Of a stretch of DNA of 64,000 nucleotides, positions 17,169 through 25,111 are shown piece after piece. The notes below the pieces were generated by a model. The model did not search any database, was not told the DNA's origin, and saw nothing but the letters and a program-made list of their open reading frames with translations. This DNA is from Pseudomonas multiresinivorans (GTDB taxonomy: Bacteria > Pseudomonadota > Gammaproteobacteria > Pseudomonadales > Pseudomonadaceae). Each line of letters starts with the position of its first letter. The first letter of the stretch is position 1. A program made the position numbers and the translations under genes. The DNA lies in contig NZ_CP048833.1 in the NCBI RefSeq assembly GCF_012971725.1, positions 2,232,001 to 2,296,000 on the forward strand, written 5' to 3'.

Positions 17169-18248
17169 ATGCTCAAGGTTTTGCAGGACTGGATGCAGCG
17201 CTATTTCTCCGACGAGGAGGCGATAGTGCTGGCGGTCATTCTCGGGCTCGGGTTCACCGTCATCCTGGCCTTTGGCGGGATGCTCGCTCCGGTGCTGGCG
17301 GCGATGGTCATCGCCTTCCTGATCCAGGGCATGGTCGGTGTGCTGGAGCGCCTGCGCGTGCCCCACCTGTTCGCGGTGTGGCTGGTGTATTCGCTGTTCC
17401 TCGGCTTGCTCGCGGTGTTCCTGCTGGTGCTGGTGCCGCTGCTGTGGAAGCAGCTCTTCACCCTGTTCAACGAGCTGCCCGGCATGCTCGGCGAGTGGCA
17501 GGCGACGCTGCTGATGCTGCCCGAGCGCTACCCGGACATGGTGACCGAGGAACAGGTGCTGCGCACCGTCGAGGCGGCGCGCAACGAGCTGGGGCAGCTT
17601 GGCCAGTGGGCGCTGACCTTCTCCCTGTCGGGCCTGCCGGTGGTGGTCAACATCATGATCTACCTGGTGCTCGTGCCGATCCTGGTGTTCTTCTTCCTCA
17701 AGGATCGCCGGCGCTTCTACCACTGGTTCCGCCGCTACCTGCCCCGCGAACGCGGCCTGATGAAGCAGGTGTGGAACGAGATGAACCAGCAGATTGCGAA
17801 CTACATCCGCGGCAAGGTCATCGAAATCTTCATCACCGGCGTGGCGACCTACATCGCCTTCGCCGTGCTGGGCCTGAACTACGCGGCGCTGCTGGCTCTG
17901 CTGGTCGGCCTGTCGGTGGTCGTGCCTTATATCGGCGCGGTGGTAGTCAGCGTGCCGGTCGCGATGATCGCGCTGTTCCAGTGGGGCTGGAGTGACCAGT
18001 TCATCTACCTGATGGCCGCCCACGCAATCATCCAGGCACTGGATGGCAACGTGCTGGTGCCGTTGCTGTTCTCGGAGGCTGTGAACCTGCATCCGGTGGC
18101 GATCATCTGTGCGGTGCTGTTGTTCGGCGGGCTGTGGGGCTTCTGGGGAGTGTTCTTCGCCATCCCGCTGGCGACCCTGGTGAAGGCCGTTCTGGACGCC
18201 TGGCCGCGCCAGCCGGCGGTGGGGCCGCAGGTCAGCCCGATGATGTGA
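17169..18248 (+). CDS. AI-2E/PerM family transporter
   Basis: The 359-residue inner-membrane protein has about eight hydrophobic segments. The family signature is in the C-terminal half (the motif VPYIGAVVVSVPVAM and the later DGNVLVPLLFSEAVNLHP). Members export or take up small solutes; the substrate cannot be told from sequence. It follows the TusA-like gene in the same direction and ends in a terminator shared with convergent bcp. Confidence 0.88.
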   Translation: MLKVLQDWMQRYFSDEEAIVLAVILGLGFTVILAFGGMLAPVLAAMVIAFLIQGMVGVLERLRVPHLFAVWLVYSLFLGLLAVFLLVLVPLLWKQLFTLFNELPGMLGEWQATLLMLPERYPDMVTEEQVLRTVEAARNELGQLGQWALTFSLSGLPVVVNIMIYLVLVPILVFFFLKDRRRFYHWFRRYLPRERGLMKQVWNEMNQQIANYIRGKVIEIFITGVATYIAFAVLGLNYAALLALLVGLSVVVPYIGAVVVSVPVAMIALFQWGWSDQFIYLMAAHAIIQALDGNVLVPLLFSEAVNLHPVAIICAVLLFGGLWGFWGVFFAIPLATLVKAVLDAWPRQPAVGPQVSPMM

Positions 18249-18260
18249 CGCCGGGAAAGG

Positions 18261-18288
18261 AAAAAGGCCGCTGATCAGCGGCCTTTTT
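18261..18288. terminator. Bidirectional terminator between perM-type gene and bcp
   Basis: AAAAAGGCCGCTGATCAGCGGCCTTTTT is a 28-base perfect palindrome between two convergent genes, with T tracts on both strands; arms are 18261-18274 and 18275-18288. Confidence 0.88.
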
Positions 18289-18308
18289 CATGGGGCTGGC
18301 TCAGCGGA

Positions 18309-18779
18309 TTACTGGTTCAGCGCCTGGGCGGCGGCGAGCACGGCATCCACGTGACCGGGCACTTTCACACCGCGCCACTCCTGACGCAGCACGCCCTTGG
18401 CGTCGATCAGGAAGGTGCTGCGGTCGACACCCATGTATTCCTTGCCGTAGAGCTTCTTCAGCTTGATCACGTCGAACAGCTGGCAGACGGCTTCGTCCTT
18501 GTCGCTGATCAGCTCGAAGGGGAAGCACTGCTTGGCCTTGAAGTTCTCGTGGGACTTGATGCCATCGCGGGAAATGCCGAAGACGAGGGTGTTGGCCTTG
18601 GCGAAGTCCTCGATCTTGTCGCGGAAGCCCTGACCCTCGGTGGTGCAGCCAGGCGTGCTGTCCTTGGGGTAGAAGTACAGGACGACCTGCTTGCCCTTGA
18701 GCTCGGACAGGCGGAATTCGACGCCGCTGGTGGCCGGGGCGTGGAAATCGGCGACGGGTTTGTTCAGTTCGACTGCCAT
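18309..18779 (-). CDS. bcp: Thioredoxin-dependent peroxiredoxin Bcp/PrxQ (one-Cys form)
   Basis: The 156-residue peroxiredoxin reduces hydrogen and organic peroxides. The peroxidatic Cys lies in FYPKDSTPGCTTEGQ. At the position five residues on, where E. coli Bcp has its second Cys, there is Gln, so resolution must use another Cys (in KQCFPF or AVCQLF) or an external thiol. This is also the form I recall from P. aeruginosa. Its start lies 12 bases after the gcvR stop. Confidence 0.93.
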   Translation of the reverse strand: MAVELNKPVADFHAPATSGVEFRLSELKGKQVVLYFYPKDSTPGCTTEGQGFRDKIEDFAKANTLVFGISRDGIKSHENFKAKQCFPFELISDKDEAVCQLFDVIKLKKLYGKEYMGVDRSTFLIDAKGVLRQEWRGVKVPGHVDAVLAAAQALNQ

Positions 18780-18791
18780 TGGGCTCTCTCC

Positions 18792-19349
18792 TTACGGATG
18801 CTGCGGACGCCAGGGTTCGATCAGCGCGTCCAGGTTCAGCGCATCGGCGAAGTCGAGGAACTGATCGCGCAGCCAACTGATCTGGGTGCCGGCCGGCAGC
18901 GTCACGGTGAGGGTGGCGTTGAGCATGCTGGTGTTGGTGTGCGGCGCCTGGTAGGTGTCGCAGGTGAGGTTCTCCAGCTCGATGTTGTGATCGATGAAGA
19001 ACTGGCACAGCTCGTTGAGGATGTCCGGGCGATAGACGGCGCTGACATAAGCCACGTAGGGCAGGGCCTGGGCGCGGGTAACGTGGACATTGCTGCGGGT
19101 GACGCTGAGGGTGAAACCATGGCGCTTGGCCAGGGGCGGCAGGCCGCCCTCCAGGCGGGCCAGGGCGTCCCAGCTGCCGGAGATCTGCAGGATCAGCGCG
19201 CTGAACTCGCCATGGCGGGTCAGGCGGCTGCTGACCACCGAGCAACGGTTTTCGACGCAGGTGCGGCATAGCACGCTGGTCAACTCCATCGGGTTCGGGC
19301 CCAGAGCGCTGATCAGGAGGAATTGTTCACGAGGGTGAGAGGCGGACAT
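18792..19349 (-). CDS. gcvR: Glycine cleavage system transcriptional repressor-like protein (GcvR, tandem ACT)
   Basis: The 185-residue protein has two ACT-type regulatory domains: LLISALGPNPMELTSVLCRTC at the start and PYVAYVSAVYRPDILNELCQFF in the second half. GcvR-type proteins sense glycine and control GcvA, or modulate amino-acid metabolism. The ATG at 19349 has AGGAA upstream; the frame continues further upstream but without family sequence. It is transcribed with bcp and divergent from dapA. Confidence 0.85.
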   Translation of the reverse strand: MSASHPREQFLLISALGPNPMELTSVLCRTCVENRCSVVSSRLTRHGEFSALILQISGSWDALARLEGGLPPLAKRHGFTLSVTRSNVHVTRAQALPYVAYVSAVYRPDILNELCQFFIDHNIELENLTCDTYQAPHTNTSMLNATLTVTLPAGTQISWLRDQFLDFADALNLDALIEPWRPQHP

Positions 19350-19519
19350 GCAGCATTCCTGGAGTGGCGGCCAAGCGGGCCGCATCGACAAAGGAAGAAG
19401 GGTAGCGAAAAGCGCCGATGAGGGGAATGTCTGGTCGTTCGCGGGTCGCTGCGTCACCTTGTGCGTGGCCGGTGGCGACAGTACCATTACGGCTTTCTTT
19501 TTCCGGCAGGAGCGGTTGC

Positions 19520-20398
19520 ATGATTGCGGGCAGTATGGTGGCGCTGGTCACCCCCTTCGATGCTCAGGGTCGACTGGATTGGGACAGCCTCGCTAAGCTG
19601 GTGGACTTCCACCTGCAGGAAGGCACCAACGCCATCGTAGCGGTCGGCACCACTGGTGAATCGGCCACCCTGGACGTGAACGAACACCTGGACGTCATCC
19701 GTCGCGTAGTCGACCAGGTCAACGGCCGCATCCCGGTCATCGCCGGCACCGGCGCCAACTCCACCCGCGAAGCCGTCGAGCTGACCGAGGCCGCCAAGTC
19801 CGGCGGCGCCGATGCCTGCCTGCTGGTGACTCCGTATTACAACAAGCCGACCCAGGAAGGTCTGTACCAGCACTTCCGTCACATCGCCGAAGCTGTGGCC
19901 ATCCCGCAGATCCTCTACAACGTGCCGGGCCGTACCGCCTGCGACATGCTGCCCGAGACCGTCGAGCGCCTGTCCAAGGTGCCGAACATCATCGGCATCA
20001 AGGAAGCCACCGGCGACCTGCAGCGCGGCAAGGAAGTACTGGACCGCGTCGGCAAGGACTTCCTCGTCTACTCCGGTGACGACGCCACTGCTGTCGAGCT
20101 GATGCTGATGGGCGGCAAGGGCAATATCTCGGTGACCGCCAACGTCGCCCCGCGCGCCATGAGCGACCTCTGCGCCGCCGCCATGCGTGGCGACGCCGCC
20201 GCTGCCCGCGCCATCAACGATCGTCTGATGCCGCTGCACAAGACCCTGTTCATCGAATCCAACCCCATCCCGGTCAAGTTTGCCCTGCACGAAATGGGGC
20301 TGATTCCAGAGGGCATCCGCCTGCCTCTGACCTGGCTCAGCCCGCGTTGCCACGAACCGCTGCGTCAGGCCATGCGCCAGACCGGCGTCCTGGCTTAA
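19520..20398 (+). CDS. dapA: 4-hydroxy-tetrahydrodipicolinate synthase DapA
   Basis: The 292-residue TIM-barrel enzyme condenses pyruvate and aspartate semialdehyde in lysine/DAP synthesis. The Schiff-base lysine is in IIGIKEATGD, the catalytic Tyr in LLVTPYYNKPT, and the family signature GTTGESATL is near the N-terminus. The ATG at 19520 follows GGCAGGAGCGG. bamC starts 13 bases downstream, the same dapA-bamC linkage known in E. coli. Confidence 0.97.
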   Translation: MIAGSMVALVTPFDAQGRLDWDSLAKLVDFHLQEGTNAIVAVGTTGESATLDVNEHLDVIRRVVDQVNGRIPVIAGTGANSTREAVELTEAAKSGGADACLLVTPYYNKPTQEGLYQHFRHIAEAVAIPQILYNVPGRTACDMLPETVERLSKVPNIIGIKEATGDLQRGKEVLDRVGKDFLVYSGDDATAVELMLMGGKGNISVTANVAPRAMSDLCAAAMRGDAAAARAINDRLMPLHKTLFIESNPIPVKFALHEMGLIPEGIRLPLTWLSPRCHEPLRQAMRQTGVLA

Positions 20399-20411
20399 GG
20401 AGCTCCCTCGC

Positions 20412-21602
20412 ATGAAGCGACTGGCAGGACTGACTGCGCTCGCCCTGGTTATCGGCAACACCTCCGGCTGCGGCTGGCTGTGGGGCCCGGAAGGCTACTT
20501 CCGTGACCGTGGCGACGATTATTTGAACGCCCGCGAAACGGCACCGATGAAGGTGCCCGAAGGCATGCAGAGCAAGCCGCTCGACCCGCTGCTGCCGATC
20601 CCGATGAACGTCGCCACCAGCACTGAGAAGGAAGGCGAGTTCGAAGTGCCACGTCCGCAGCCGCTGTCCGGCGCCGGCGAAGTCAGCGATTTCAGCCTGC
20701 AGAAGAGCGGTGATTCGCGCTGGCTGGTCGCTCAGCGCCCGCCGGCGGAAGTCTGGCCGGTCGCCCACCAGTTCTTCCAGGACAACGGTTTCTCCATCAC
20801 CAACGAGCGTCCGCAGACTGGCGAGTTCAGCACCAACTGGCAGCCGCTGTCGCAGCTCTCCGCGCCCCTGGCGCGTCGGCTGAGCAGCCGTGTGTCGGGC
20901 GTCGAGCCTGACAGCGAAGCGCGCGTTCGCGTACGCATCGAGCCGGGCGTGCAGACCAACACCAGTGAAGTCTACGTGCTGAGCGAAACCCGCCCGGCCG
21001 GCAGCACCGCCAGCGGTGACTGGCCGACCAAGCCGGCGGTGCCGAGCCTGGATGCCGCGCTGCTCGACGAAATGATCGCCAGCATGGCCACCAGCGCCGA
21101 GAAGGGCGGCTCCGTCTCCCTGCTCGCCGCGCACTCGGACTACGACACTCCTGGCTCTGTCCAACTGAACAAGGACGGCAGCGGCAACCCGGTCCTGACC
21201 GTCGACTCCGACTTCGACCGTGCCTGGGTCAGCGTCGGTCGTGCACTGGATCGCGCCGACATCCGTGTCGACGACCTCAATCGCAGCCTGGGCGTGTACT
21301 ACGTCAACATCGCCGAAGGCGCGAAGAAGAAGGACGAAGACAAGCCTGGCTTCTTCAGCCGCCTGTTCGGCGGTGGCGAGAAGACCAAGGAAGAAGAGGA
21401 CGCCAAGGCCCAGCGCTATCAGGTTCGCCTGACCAGCGTGAGCAATACCGTCCAGATCACCGTCGACAAAGATATCAACACCTCCGCACCGGCTGACGTG
21501 GCGCAGGGCGTGTTGGAAAAACTCCAGGAGAGTATGCGGAATGCACTTCGCGGTCCTGGGGAGCGGAAGCCGGGGCAATTCGGCCTTGGTGAGCAGTTCT
21601 GA
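20412..21602 (+). CDS. bamC: Outer membrane assembly lipoprotein BamC
   Basis: The 396-residue protein begins with a lipoprotein signal (MKRLAGLTALALVIGNTSGC, Cys at 20). The N-terminal unstructured region, which in E. coli binds BamD, is followed by two helix-grip domains. BamC is an accessory of the outer-membrane beta-barrel assembly complex. It is coupled to dapA. Its last 62 bases overlap the start of the metallo-beta-lactamase-fold gene in another frame. Confidence 0.9.
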   Translation: MKRLAGLTALALVIGNTSGCGWLWGPEGYFRDRGDDYLNARETAPMKVPEGMQSKPLDPLLPIPMNVATSTEKEGEFEVPRPQPLSGAGEVSDFSLQKSGDSRWLVAQRPPAEVWPVAHQFFQDNGFSITNERPQTGEFSTNWQPLSQLSAPLARRLSSRVSGVEPDSEARVRVRIEPGVQTNTSEVYVLSETRPAGSTASGDWPTKPAVPSLDAALLDEMIASMATSAEKGGSVSLLAAHSDYDTPGSVQLNKDGSGNPVLTVDSDFDRAWVSVGRALDRADIRVDDLNRSLGVYYVNIAEGAKKKDEDKPGFFSRLFGGGEKTKEEEDAKAQRYQVRLTSVSNTVQITVDKDINTSAPADVAQGVLEKLQESMRNALRGPGERKPGQFGLGEQF

Positions 21603-22299
21603 CACCCGGATACTGATCGATTGCGGCTTCCCGCTGCGTGAAACCATCCGCCGTCTGGCACGCCTGGGCGTAGAGCCTGGGCAGTTGGACGCGGTACTGG
21701 TCACACACGAGCACTCCGATCACATCAACGGCGTCGAACTGCTGGCCCGGCACCATCGAATACCCGTGTATCTCAGCGCCGGCACCCTGCAGGGAATGCG
21801 CAAGCCGGTGGCGCCGGCGGGGCTGCTCAAATGCGGCGACCGCCTGGTACTGAAAGACCTGGAAGTCACTGCGGTGAGCGTCTCCCACGATGCACGGGAG
21901 CCCCTGCAGTACGTGTTTTCCGATGGCCGGAAGCGCTTTGGCCAGCTCACCGATCTGGGGGCCGCCACGGCGCAGGTGCTGGAATGCTATCGTGGCCTCG
22001 ATGCGTTGATCATCGAGGCGAATCACGATACCGACATGCTGGCCCGCGGTCCGTATCCCTACCCACTCAAAGCCCGTGTTGGCGGCCAGTGGGGACATTT
22101 GAACAACCGGCAGGCCGCCGAACTGGTGGCCCAGCTGGGCTGGGAAAGCCTGCAGCACCTGGTGCTGGCGCATCTCAGCGAAAAGAACAACTCGCCGCAG
22201 CTGGCCCGGCAAAGCTTCGTCGACACCCTCGGGTGCGACCCGGACTGGCTGCAGGTAGCCGATCAGCATTCTGGACTCGACTGGCGCACCATCGCCTGA
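21541..22299 (+). CDS. Metallo-beta-lactamase-fold hydrolase (YycJ-like)
   Basis: The 252-residue protein has the family zinc motif THEHSDH and begins MHFAVLGSGSRGNSAL, the usual N-terminus of the YycJ-type MBL group (often nucleases). The substrate is unknown. Its ATG lies 62 bases inside bamC, so its translation may depend on the upstream gene. purC follows 29 bases downstream. Confidence 0.88.
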   Translation: MHFAVLGSGSRGNSALVSSSDTRILIDCGFPLRETIRRLARLGVEPGQLDAVLVTHEHSDHINGVELLARHHRIPVYLSAGTLQGMRKPVAPAGLLKCGDRLVLKDLEVTAVSVSHDAREPLQYVFSDGRKRFGQLTDLGAATAQVLECYRGLDALIIEANHDTDMLARGPYPYPLKARVGGQWGHLNNRQAAELVAQLGWESLQHLVLAHLSEKNNSPQLARQSFVDTLGCDPDWLQVADQHSGLDWRTIA

Positions 22300-22328
22300 G
22301 CCCACCCCTTAAGCAAGCGGAGCCCATC

Positions 22329-23039
22329 ATGGAAAAACGCGAAGAACTCTATCGCGGCAAGGCCAAGTCGGTTTACACCACCGATGACGCCGACCGCCTC
22401 GTCCTGCTGTTCCGCAACGACACCTCGGCGTTCGATGGCAAGCGCATCGAGCAGCTCGATCGCAAGGGCATGGTGAACAACAAGTTCAACGCCTTCATCA
22501 TGCAGAAGCTCGAAGCCGCCGGCATCCCGACCCAGTTCGACGCCCTGCTGTCGGACAACGAAGTGCTGGTCAAGAAGCTTGCGATGATCCCGGTCGAGTG
22601 TGTGGTGCGTAACTATGCCGCCGGCAGCCTGGTGCGCCGCCTGGGCGTGGAGGAGGGCCTGCAGCTCATCCCGCCGACCTTCGAACTCTTCCTGAAGAAC
22701 GACGCTCTGGGTGATCCGTTCATCAACGAATCCCACGTCCAGGCCTTCGGCTGGGCGACCCTGGAGCAACTGGCCGAAATGAAGGCCTACTCCTTCAAGG
22801 TCAACGAAGTGCTGAACAAGCTGTTCGACGACGCCGGCCTGCTGCTGGTGGACTTCAAGCTCGAGTTCGGCCTGTTCCACGGCAAGATCGTCCTGGGCGA
22901 CGAATTCAGCCCGGACGGCTGCCGCCTGTGGGACAAGGAAACCCGCAAGAAGATGGACAAGGACCGCTTCCGCCAGGGCTTGGGCGACGTCATCGAGGCC
23001 TACGAAGAAGTGGCCCACCGCCTGGGCGTACCGCTCTGA
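22329..23039 (+). CDS. purC: Phosphoribosylaminoimidazole-succinocarboxamide synthase PurC
   Basis: The 236-residue SAICAR synthetase ligates aspartate to CAIR in purine synthesis. It starts MEKREELYRGKAKSVY; the nucleotide-binding region FRNDTSAFDGKR and the signature LVDFKLEFG are present. The ATG at 22329 follows AAGCGGAG. The long upstream open frame overlapping the MBL gene is a shadow. Confidence 0.97.
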   Translation: MEKREELYRGKAKSVYTTDDADRLVLLFRNDTSAFDGKRIEQLDRKGMVNNKFNAFIMQKLEAAGIPTQFDALLSDNEVLVKKLAMIPVECVVRNYAAGSLVRRLGVEEGLQLIPPTFELFLKNDALGDPFINESHVQAFGWATLEQLAEMKAYSFKVNEVLNKLFDDAGLLLVDFKLEFGLFHGKIVLGDEFSPDGCRLWDKETRKKMDKDRFRQGLGDVIEAYEEVAHRLGVPL

Positions 23040-23134
23040 TCTGACGAGTGCACGCAAGCGTCTGATACCACGCAAAAAAATCCTGAAACAGGGCTTCGCC
23101 TTCAGGCTTCAAGCTGGTATCATGCGCGCCGCAC

Positions 23135-23224
23135 GGAGAGATGCCGGAGTGGCCGAACGGGACGGATTCGAAATCCGTTGAACTGGCAACAGTTCCTAGG
23201 GTTCAAATCCCTATCTCTCCGCCA
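23135..23224 (+). tRNA. tRNA-Ser (anticodon CGA), prophage integration site
   Basis: The 90-base cloverleaf has a long variable arm as expected for serine. The acceptor GGAGAGA pairs with TCTCTCC, the anticodon loop TTCGAAA has CGA at 23169-23171, the T arm is GGGTTCAAATCCC, and CCA is encoded. A -10-like TATCAT lies at 23118-23123. The 3' end from 23199 is duplicated at 37211, so the tRNA is intact after prophage insertion. Confidence 0.97.
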
Positions 23225-23227
23225 TTA
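23199..23227 (+). repeat. attL core (tRNA-Ser 3' end, 29 bp)
   Basis: The sequence starts GGGTTCAAATCCCTATCTCT and ends CCGCCATTA. It is identical to 37211-37239. It covers the T arm, the acceptor 3' strand, CCA and three further bases. Confidence 0.95.
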
Positions 23228-23236
23228 CAGATGGCC

Positions 23237-23278
23237 GAAGCCCCTGAAATTCCTAGAGTTTCAGGGGCTTTGTCTTTT
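23237..23278 (+). terminator. Terminator hairpin after tRNA-Ser, prophage copy
   Basis: The stem AAGCCCCTGAAA pairs with TTTCAGGGGCTT and is followed by TGTCTTTT. The same 42 bases occur at 37251-37292. A 9-base non-matching spacer (23228-23236) separates it from the att core, which places this copy on the phage side. Confidence 0.9.
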
Positions 23279-23290
23279 CTGCGTCCGGGC

Positions 23291-23311
23291 CAGTGTCGAA
23301 AAAGTGTCGAA
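23291..23311 (+). repeat. 21-bp terminal direct repeat of prophage, left copy
   Basis: CAGTGTCGAAAAAGTGTCGA plus one A contains two GTGTCGAA units 11 bases apart. An identical 21-mer lies at 37098-37118 near the other end. Paired near-terminal repeats inside both ends suit integrase or excisionase arm sites. Confidence 0.75.
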
Positions 23312-23391
23312 GCCCTCGACGCAAGCCTGCTTCCGTTCCCTCAGCGCCTGCAGCAAAATGCCACGAGCATGGACAGCCTGAGCAGCAACGG

Positions 23392-24072
23392 ATGCGCACT
23401 CACTACGTTTTGATCGATTACGAAAGCATTCCCGTCAGATCACTCGATCTACTGCAGGAAGCGCACTTTCGCTTGCGGGTTTTCCTGGGGCCGAACAACT
23501 CCAAGTTATCGACTGACCTCATTATCGGAATTCAGCGAATGGGGGAGCGCGCCGACTACATCCGGATCGACGCAGCAGGTCCCAACGCACTCGACTTCCA
23601 CATTGCCTACTACCTGGGGCGCTTCGCCCTGGAAGATCCCACGGCGTCCTTCCACGTCATATCGGCTGACAAGGGCTTCGATCCCCTCCTGAAGCACCTG
23701 GAGAGCAAAGGCATCCTGGCGACCAGGTCCGAAAGCATCGAAGCCATGCCGTGCTTCAAGGAGCTTCCCGCCTTGCAGGCCACCCTGGCTGCCAGTGCCG
23801 CAAGTGCCCAGGCCGCCAAGCCGGTCAAGAAAGCACCGGTAAAGACCGCTCCCGCGAACGATGCGCACCTGAAGACAGTCATGGTCGACCTAGTGCGTCG
23901 CAAGGCTTCAAAACCGGCCTCCACCAAAACGCTGATCAGCACCATCCGAGCAACCCTCGGCAAGGACGTCCCCGTAATAGAGGCTGATCGCGTTTACCAG
24001 GCGCTGTGCAAGCAAGGCTTTGTGAAGGTGAAAGGGCAGAAGGTCACCTATTCACTGCCAGAGCGTGTTTAG
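23392..24072 (+). CDS. NYN/PIN-domain ribonuclease-like protein with C-terminal winged helix
   Basis: The 226-residue protein begins MRTHYVLIDYESIP; the Asp of LIDYE, the Asp of NALDFHIAYYLG and the later FHVISADKGFDPLLKHL match the acidic metal site of NYN-type nucleases. A Lys/Ala/Pro linker (about 140-160) leads to a C-terminal domain that looks like a winged helix (TKTLISTIRATLGK...VYQALCKQGFVKV). The target is unknown; RNA is likely from the fold. It lies inside the prophage next to attL, and its last 21 bases overlap the convergent integrase. A longer upstream frame lacks family sequence. Confidence 0.75.
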   Translation: MRTHYVLIDYESIPVRSLDLLQEAHFRLRVFLGPNNSKLSTDLIIGIQRMGERADYIRIDAAGPNALDFHIAYYLGRFALEDPTASFHVISADKGFDPLLKHLESKGILATRSESIEAMPCFKELPALQATLAASAASAQAAKPVKKAPVKTAPANDAHLKTVMVDLVRRKASKPASTKTLISTIRATLGKDVPVIEADRVYQALCKQGFVKVKGQKVTYSLPERV

Positions 24073-25050
24073 CGTTCTCAGCGGATTGAACCGAACCGCA
24101 TCCTGCAGGTGATCCGGCGACAGGTGTGCATAGCGCATCGTCATCGCCAACGACGTATGCCCCAGGATTTTCTGCAGCGTGAGGATATTCCCGCCATTCA
24201 TCATGAAGTGCGACGCGAAGGTGTGGCGCAGGACGTGGGACGCTTGGCCAGCGGGAAGGGCAATACAAGTCTTGATGGTTTGATCGAAGCTGTTACGGCA
24301 GTTCGAGAAAGTCCCGTACCTGGTGAAGTGATCCTGCAGGGCGTCCTCAAGGACGCTATCGATAGGCACCGACCGAGCCCGCTTCGACTTCGTGTTCACG
24401 AACGTCACGCATCTGCCGCGCACTCGTCCAGGAACAAGCCCCTCAGCCTCTCCCCATCGCGCTCCCGTCGCCAGGCAGACCCTCGCCACCATTTCCACGT
24501 GCGGCGTCTTACAGCGCTTCCTGATGGCCTCAAACAGCGTGCGGATCTGTTCCTCAACCAACCAGGTCAACTCCCGCTCCTGGAGCTTGAGCAACTTCAC
24601 CCGCTGCAGCGGGTTCGCATAGTCAATCTCGCCCAACTGGTGCAGTTCGTTGTACACCGCCCGCAGATATCCCAGCCGGTTATTCAACGTCTTGCCATGC
24701 GCCCCTGCTGCCAGCTGCTGCGCTCGGTATTCAGTGTACTGATTGCCCGTCAGCTGCAGCGCTACCGGGTCGCCCAGGTCCTCGGTCAGCTGCAGTAACA
24801 GCCGAGTGCGGTTCTCGCCGTCGCTCAGCGCATGACCATGCAGAACGCTCCAGCGCTCGACTAACTCGGACAGTCGCCGGCGATCCTTAGGCTGAGGGTT
24901 CCATTCCGGGTTCTGCGCCAAGCGCTGGCGCATCAAGGCTTCGAAGCGTTGTGCTTCGGCTTTGGTTCTGAACTGTCTCCGATAGCGCTTTCCTTTCACC
25001 GGCTCGACGTCGACCAGCCAGCGCCCATTCTCAAGGTGTTCAATCCCCAT
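24052..25050 (-). CDS. Prophage tyrosine integrase
   Basis: The 332-residue recombinase has an N-terminal AP2-like arm-binding region (about 1-50) and a core-binding SAM-like domain. The catalytic domain contains Arg in TGARWGEAEGL, HxxR in HVLRHTFASHF, and the final His and Tyr in LGHTSLAMTMRYAHL. It would insert and excise the phage at the tRNA-Ser 3' end. The ATG at 25050 follows GGAGG at five bases; a GTG at 25056 overlaps that site. It is transcribed toward attL. Confidence 0.93.
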   Translation of the reverse strand: MGIEHLENGRWLVDVEPVKGKRYRRQFRTKAEAQRFEALMRQRLAQNPEWNPQPKDRRRLSELVERWSVLHGHALSDGENRTRLLLQLTEDLGDPVALQLTGNQYTEYRAQQLAAGAHGKTLNNRLGYLRAVYNELHQLGEIDYANPLQRVKLLKLQERELTWLVEEQIRTLFEAIRKRCKTPHVEMVARVCLATGARWGEAEGLVPGRVRGRCVTFVNTKSKRARSVPIDSVLEDALQDHFTRYGTFSNCRNSFDQTIKTCIALPAGQASHVLRHTFASHFMMNGGNILTLQKILGHTSLAMTMRYAHLSPDHLQDAVRFNPLRTLNTLWQ

Positions 25051-25111
25051 ACCCACCTCCGCAAAAACGGTATAGGGAGCACACGCCTGCTACGAAATCA
25101 AAATCTCGCTC

